From positions 1 to 9,965 of the forward strand of contig CALGGP010000028.1 of NCBI GenBank assembly GCA_937915885.1: a stretch of DNA of 9,965 nt, in the 5' to 3' direction. Under the pieces are notes generated by a model, which was not told the DNA's origin, did not search any database, and saw only the letters and a program-made list of their open reading frames with translations. Positions 7,201-9,965 of this stretch are shown here, one piece after another. Within the stretch, counting starts at the first letter, position 1. Each line of letters starts with the position of its first letter. The position numbers and the translations under genes are program-made. This stretch comes from an uncultured Selenomonadales bacterium. GTDB taxonomy: Bacteria; Bacillota; Negativicutes; Selenomonadales; Selenomonadaceae.

Positions 7201-9965
7201 GGTCGTGCAATTCATGGGCGGCGTCGAGGGCACCGACGACAACGACAATCTCTCCAACGCCGACGCCGACAAATACATCGACGGGCGCGCGGGCAATGAT
7301 ATCATCACCAACTCCGGCGACAACGCCACGATTGACGGCGGCGCGGGCGATGACGTGATCAATCTCAGCGGCGGCTCCGCGCGGATTGCATATCAATCGG
7401 GCGACGGCAACGATACAATCTTCGGCTTCAACGCGAACACGACGCTCGACTTCGATTATGATTCGGTCACTCAGTCGGGCGCGGACGTGATCATGAAGGT
7501 CGGCGACGGCTCGATCACTTTCAAGGATACCGATCTCATGACGTTGCTTCCGAGGATAGTCGGTACCGACGGCGCCGATTCGATCTCCAACGCCGACGAC
7601 TTAATCTACATCGACGCGCTTGCGGGCAACGACACCGTCACCAACAGCGGCTCGAATGTGACAATAAACGGCGGCGCGGGCAATGACGTGATCAGTCTCA
7701 ACGGCGGTGCGGCGTTCATTCAACATTCGGACGGCGACGGCAACGATACCGTTATCGGCTACAACGATCGGACGACGCTCGGGCTCGAGATATCTTCGAT
7801 CGGGCAATCGGGCGAGAATGCGATCCTCTACGTCGGCGACGGCTCGATCACTTTCCAAAATACCGATCTCTTGACGGTGCTCCCGAAGGTGAGCGGCACC
7901 AACGGCGCGAATTATCTCACCAACGACGCCGCCTTCCGATATATCGACTGCGGCAAGGGCAATGACACCGTCATCAACAGCGGCGCGGGCTCGACGATCA
8001 ACGGTGAGGACGGCGCCAATCACATCGAAAACAGCGGCGCGAACGTTTATATCAACGGCGGCAACGGCAGCGCGGACATCATCAACAGCGGCGACAACAC
8101 GAGTATTTTCGGCAGTATGGTCAATGACACCATCAATAACAGCGGGTCGGGCGTGTTGCTCCATGGAAACGCGGGCGACGACACGATCACAAGCAGCGGC
8201 GAAAACGTCACGATAAACGGCGACATAGGCAGTGATGTGATCAGCCTCCACGGGGGCTCCGAAGTCATTCTGTATGACCAAGGGGGATTCGGTGAAGAAA
8301 ATGATACGGTGTACGGCGCCAGCGCGCGGACGACGCTCGGCTTCAAATATAATTCGATATCGAAGTCGGGCAATGATGTGATAGCCAATATATATATCTC
8401 GAAGTGGGGCTCGATCACATTCAAAGATGCGTCAATGGCGTATTTCGTCGGAGGCATCGCGGGCACCGACGGTGACGACACTCTGTCAAACAGCGAAGAT
8501 AAAAAATACGTCGACGGGCGGTCGGGCAATGACACGCTCATAAACAGCGGAGCGGGCTCGACGGTGGACGGCGGTACGGGCGATGACGTGATCAGTCTCA
8601 ACGGAGGCAGCGCGCGGATCGAGTATGCGTCGGGCGACGGGAATGATACGATTTACGGCTTCGATTCCGATACCACGATCGGCTTCTCGTATGATACGGT
8701 CGTGCGCTCGGGCTCCGACGTGATCATGCCGGTCGGCGACGGCTCGATCACTTTCAAGGATACGTCGATAGGGCATTTCATAGGAGGAAAGGTCGGCACG
8801 GACGGCGACGACGCGATTGACAACGGCGAAGATGAAAAATACGTAGACGGGCGTGCGGGCAATGATACGCTCACAAACAGCGGGGACGATGTGACGCTCA
8901 ACGGCGGAGCGGGAAATGATGTGATCAGCCTCGACGGGGGCTCGGCGGTGATCGAGCACGCTTCGGGCGACGGCAGCGATACAATCTACGGCTTCGACGA
9001 GTTGACGGGACAAATCGGCTTCGGCTATGACACGCTCGAGGAGACGGGCAATGATGTGGTCGTGAGGATCGGCGACGATGAGATCACCGTCAAGGACACG
9101 ACGAGCGATCGGATCACGTCGGTGCAACGGGGCACCAAGGGCGACGATGCGCTGAGAGCAGATACGCGCGCAAAGTACGTGGTCGGAGGCAAGGGGAATG
9201 ATACGGTCGTCAACGAGTACGGCAACAAGGTACTGCGCGGCGGGAAGGGGAATGATTATCTCGTCAGTCAAGGCGAGCAGGCAATGTACGTGGTGCTCAA
9301 GGGCGACGCCGACGATGACACGCTCAGAGCGGACGGCAATTATGCGACGCTCGACGGCGGCAAGGGCGATGATTCAATTGTCAGCGAAAGCTACTTCGGC
9401 GTGGTCGACGGAGGCAAGGGCAATGACACGATCACAAACAGCGGCTTGAACGCGACGGTCGCGGGCGGCAAGGGCGATGACGTGATCAATCTGGTCGGCG
9501 GTCGCGCGGTGATCAATTACAAGTCGGGCGACGGCAACGATACCGTCTACGGCTACAACGACAATACGACGCTCGGGTTCGAGTATGATACGATCGAGCG
9601 GGCGGGCGATGATGTGATCATGACGGTCGGCAAGGGGACGCTCACATTCAAAGGGCTCGACGAGGATATGATCAATCGGATGGTGCCGATAGTCGTGGTC
9701 GGCGACAAAGTTACGAACGAGCAATCGGGTCGGACAATACTCGGCAGCAACGGGGATGATACGATCGAAAACAGCGGGTCGAAGGTGACGATAAACGGGT
9801 CGGGCGGCAACGATCGCATCACCAACAGCGGATATGACGCCTTCATTCTCGGAGGCGCGGGCAATGATACGGTTGCCAACTCCGACGACAACTCGACGAT
9901 TGCGGGCGGCGCGGGCGATGACGTGATCAGTCTGGTCAGAGGCAGAGGGATTGTCAATTACGCTA
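1340..9965 (+). CDS. Giant RTX (haemolysin-type calcium-binding repeat) protein, C-terminus beyond the window
   Basis: I read this frame codon by codon from ATG 1340 to the last base and found no stop: at least 2,875 residues, truncated by the right window edge. Only about 16 residues (MAYSNEIHNLFSYAKR) precede the first repeats, and there is no N-terminal signal peptide or enzymatic domain. The rest is RTX nonapeptides of the GGxGxDxUx type, such as GGGGNDLIT, GGAGNDVIS and SGDGNDTIY. These alternate with 21 copies of a beta-rich segment, roughly DTTLxFxYDSxxxSGxDV then GxGSITFKD, which resembles the haemolysin-type calcium-binding-protein related domain (PF06594-like, judged by eye). The composition is rich in Gly, Asp and Asn and poor in Pro. 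I found two cysteines, at residues 754 and 2204. RTX repeats fold into a beta-roll on binding Ca2+ outside the cell, and such proteins normally leave by type I secretion using an uncleaved C-terminal signal, which would lie past this window. A surface or matrix role (adhesin, S-layer-like) fits better than a toxin because no toxin domain is visible so far, but an effector domain could follow. No secretion genes are in the window. Confidence 0.93.
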   Translation, partial: MAYSNEIHNLFSYAKRQGTADNDTIFNYGDHVTLNGGGGNDLITLGGSNEVVQYNSGGGNDTVLGADFTTTLDSKFDSVEWTGADIIVRLDNGSITLKDLNDPWKFIDTIFGSENDDSIIGQDTLAEDTIGLQIMGGYGNDTIRNFVRYSTLVGGTGNDSIRNDNEDYYGSSTISGGDGNDTIINRGHNVTINGGKGNDLINLHSERNATLQYADGDGDDTVIGISDNLTFDFKYDSFTRQGSDIIVPIGSGSITFKNGTRDSRFENVLRGTDGDDLLINDKGYFTVAGGKGNDTLFNNNGIVNLNGGEGDDVISLGSDGFSYIEYSLNGGNDTVFGYNEWNGQLTFDYDSIEEVGDDVLVHVGNGSVLFKNTTRARVAWIMRGSDGNDNIRNSSRVKYIVGGKGNDNIRNEAGSATLDGGNGDDYIVNYGDRAMYVSIRGGAGNDNISAGGQYSTVDGGEGNDVINNTGWKNLIDGGNGNDSITNGDGYYDNYSTIYGGKGNDTLVNTVNYATLGGGEGNDYLSNDHNWAVLNGDEGNDTIVNSGYFSTLDGGAGSDVISLNNSRAVVLHSGGNDSIYGYDDYTTLGFYYDSVSRAGNDVIMRGGNGSVTFKNLSSEMLDRLAPIAASDAGATIYNEDGWKNILGGAGNDSIYHFYGTSVTINGAGGNDTIINERGGAASLLGGTGDDYIYTDDYATVDGGDGNDTIINSENSLLKGGKGNDLIIDTNKSLNYSTTINGGAGIDTVSITGGNCIIEYASGDGNDLIYGFNELTTLNFKYDALSQSGNDVVVKVGNGSLTLKDTPLFLFNDRITGSYNRDNITNSKSNKYITTYAGSDSINNTGSHVIINAGDGDDTIGSRRGAHVSINGGRGNEKIVVEGDYITIKGGAGNDSIYIVSESAAVIQYESGDGNDTIRGFDNDKSTLDFNIDGIRQSGSNVIATVGKGTITFQNTSINKVIPKVNGTGGNDVITNEKNFAVVNAGGGNDTVVNSGVNVVINGGAGNDVISLNGGSARIEHTSGNDTVYGFDSDTTLGFSYDSIAQSGADVIMKNNNGSVTIKDTSIETFIATVSGTDGNDRLVNSTPLRHIDAGAGNDTVENSASDVTIDAGIGNDLISLNGGSAIIQHSDGDGNDTIIGFDNRTTLNFDYDLARQSGNDVILASADDEITFKNAKIENFKSTLAGTDGNDLLIGGKTLASIVGGNGNDTITNAASNVTINGGQGNDLISLNGGASARIEYRSGDGNDTIIGFDFNDTLAFDYDAVEQSGDDVIVTVGSGTITFKDVTPAQVLEKVNGTDGNDRINNTANRRYIDAGAGNDTITNTGSTVVINGGKGNDLISLNGGSAQIEYESGDGNDTIVGYNSNTALNVEYDAIVKSGNDVIMAVGDGSITIKDTSIVPFIGGIVGTDGDDALTNDEENKYIDAGAGNDTITNTGSNATLVGGAGNDVISLDGGSARIEYQSGDGNDTIYGFDSDTTLGFSYDSVVKTGDDVVMRVGNASLTFKDTSIAHFINGIVGTDGRDNLSNSDADKYIDGRSSNDTVNTTGDNVTVEGGAGNDRINLLGGNNVSINGGAGSDLISLGGGSARIFYKDGDGSDLIYGYDSMTTLEFAYDSIERSGSDVAMKVGNSSITFKNTSLARFIEGVIGTDEDETIANSASSKYVDAREGNDTITNSGSNATLVGGAGDDVISLTGGSARIDYQLGEGNDTVYGYNDRTTLGLEYSEITKSGADAVMRSGDGSVTIKDTSIAKILGGVVGSGGNDNLSNSDAGKYIDAGAGNDTITNTASDATLDGGAGNDVINLNGGSAVVRYFDGDGNDTVLGAGANTTLDTEYDSINVTSDAIILKRGDGSITLKNLTAGFSFEDTLFGSNGDDSITNSEVGKYIIGGAGNDVISLDGAAVIEYSSGDGNDTIYGFDSDTTLDFDYDSVAKSGADVVMKVGNGSITFKNTSVVQFMGGVEGTDDNDNLSNADADKYIDGRAGNDIITNSGDNATIDGGAGDDVINLSGGSARIAYQSGDGNDTIFGFNANTTLDFDYDSVTQSGADVIMKVGDGSITFKDTDLMTLLPRIVGTDGADSISNADDLIYIDALAGNDTVTNSGSNVTINGGAGNDVISLNGGAAFIQHSDGDGNDTVIGYNDRTTLGLEISSIGQSGENAILYVGDGSITFQNTDLLTVLPKVSGTNGANYLTNDAAFRYIDCGKGNDTVINSGAGSTINGEDGANHIENSGANVYINGGNGSADIINSGDNTSIFGSMVNDTINNSGSGVLLHGNAGDDTITSSGENVTINGDIGSDVISLHGGSEVILYDQGGFGEENDTVYGASARTTLGFKYNSISKSGNDVIANIYISKWGSITFKDASMAYFVGGIAGTDGDDTLSNSEDKKYVDGRSGNDTLINSGAGSTVDGGTGDDVISLNGGSARIEYASGDGNDTIYGFDSDTTIGFSYDTVVRSGSDVIMPVGDGSITFKDTSIGHFIGGKVGTDGDDAIDNGEDEKYVDGRAGNDTLTNSGDDVTLNGGAGNDVISLDGGSAVIEHASGDGSDTIYGFDELTGQIGFGYDTLEETGNDVVVRIGDDEITVKDTTSDRITSVQRGTKGDDALRADTRAKYVVGGKGNDTVVNEYGNKVLRGGKGNDYLVSQGEQAMYVVLKGDADDDTLRADGNYATLDGGKGDDSIVSESYFGVVDGGKGNDTITNSGLNATVAGGKGDDVINLVGGRAVINYKSGDGNDTVYGYNDNTTLGFEYDTIERAGDDVIMTVGKGTLTFKGLDEDMINRMVPIVVVGDKVTNEQSGRTILGSNGDDTIENSGSKVTINGSGGNDRITNSGYDAFILGGAGNDTVANSDDNSTIAGGAGDDVISLVRGRGIVNYA
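4232..9130 (+). repeat. Fourteen in-frame super-repeat modules, basic period 333 bp (111 residues)
   Basis: Modules are delimited by GT(D/N)G-like codons at 4232, 4559, 4892, 5228, 5561, 5894, 6284, 6617, 6953, 7229, 7562, 7895, 8462 and 8795, ending before 9131. Lengths are 327, 333, 336, 333, 333, 390, 333, 336, 276, 333, 333, 567, 333 and 336 bp. Each module reads in order: a GTDGND-type turn; KYIDAGAGNDTITNSGSN; a GGAGNDVISLNGGSARIEY-type turn; SGDGNDTIYGFDSDTTL; then the beta-rich FSYDS...DVIM...GSITFKDTS segment and a short FI.G linker. The 276- and 390-bp modules differ from 333 by exactly one 19-residue turn (57 bp). All length changes are multiples of three, so the frame is kept. Expansion by unequal recombination of whole modules is the simplest explanation. 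Confidence 0.88.
7895..8461 (+). repeat. Enlarged 189-residue module with degenerate Ca2+-binding turns
   Basis: This module is 234 bp longer than the standard one and has about four extra beta-roll turns between about 7990 and 8240. Several extra turns depart from GGxGxD: NGEDGANHI (no Asp at the key position), NGGNGSADI (one extra residue), FGSMVNDTI (glycines lost) and NGDIGSDVI. HGNAGDDTI and the flanking turns are near normal. The frame stays open. The turns may bind Ca2+ weakly, making a flexible or structural spacer within the otherwise uniform rod, or may simply be decaying copies. Confidence 0.7.
9131..9965 (+). repeat. Return to irregular RTX turns at the right edge
   Basis: After the last regular module the sequence again has runs of single turns (GGKGNDTVV, GGKGNDYLV, GGKGDDSIV, GGKGNDTIT, GGKGDDVIN), with Lys frequent in the variable position. 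One beta-rich segment follows near 9560-9660, then more nonapeptides to the edge. The GGKGND style resembles that of the N-terminal irregular region rather than the middle modules, so the regular array is flanked on both sides by the same type of sequence. Confidence 0.75.

Noticed and set aside
4529..9271. Long - strand frames (4529-5209, 7601-8281, 8486-9271) with a recurring DGIIAVA/ETDHVIARA pattern
   Set aside because: These look like a repeat-protein family on the antisense strand, but they repeat only because the RTX modules do. They break wherever a module varies, and none has a convincing start context.
1340..9965. Frameshift or pseudogene in the giant repeat gene
   Set aside because: Reading the frame through to the edge showed no stop and no loss of motif register. 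All module length changes are multiples of three.

Overview
The window holds one two-gene unit on the + strand, preceded by a repetitive non-coding block, with no gene on the other strand. The base composition is moderately high in G+C, the spacing between genes is tight, and the second gene has a strong Shine-Dalgarno sequence, so this is bacterial DNA. A giant RTX (Ca2+-binding beta-roll) protein and an N-terminal signal peptide on its neighbour fit a diderm (Gram-negative type) bacterium with type I secretion. From memory, RTX proteins built on a theme like NSGSNVTINGGAGND are familiar from gut and rumen Negativicutes such as Selenomonas relatives. That taxonomic guess is weak and nothing in the window proves it.

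Layout. Bases 1-315 are a tandem array with a ~71-bp period that continues past the left edge. Each full unit carries a short hairpin whose two arms co-vary between copies. Bases 326-356 are a 7-bp tandem repeat (ATTCCTA) just upstream of the first ribosome-binding site. Bases 378-1313 encode a 311-residue methyltransferase-like protein of the leucine carboxyl methyltransferase/TcmP type, with an apparent signal peptide. After 26 bases containing AAGGAG, a single reading frame opens at 1340 and runs without a stop to the right edge (at least 2,875 codons). It encodes a giant RTX protein made almost entirely of repeats and lacks its C-terminus here.

The RTX gene has two textures. From 1340 to about 4231 the repeats are irregular. 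From 4232 to 9130 there are 14 consecutive modules, most of 333 or 336 bp (111-112 residues). The exceptions differ by close to multiples of 57 bp (19 residues, one beta-roll turn). Each module has three to four Ca2+-binding nonapeptide sites followed by a beta-rich segment resembling the haemolysin-type calcium-binding-protein related domain. From 9131 to the end the repeats become irregular again.

How the genes may work together: the close coupling suggests co-transcription. The RTX protein is probably exported by a type I system and acts at the cell surface or outside as an adhesin, S-layer-like or matrix protein. The role of the upstream methyltransferase-like protein is unknown. Its position recalls that of HlyC-type activators upstream of RTX toxins, but a modification role is only a hypothesis.
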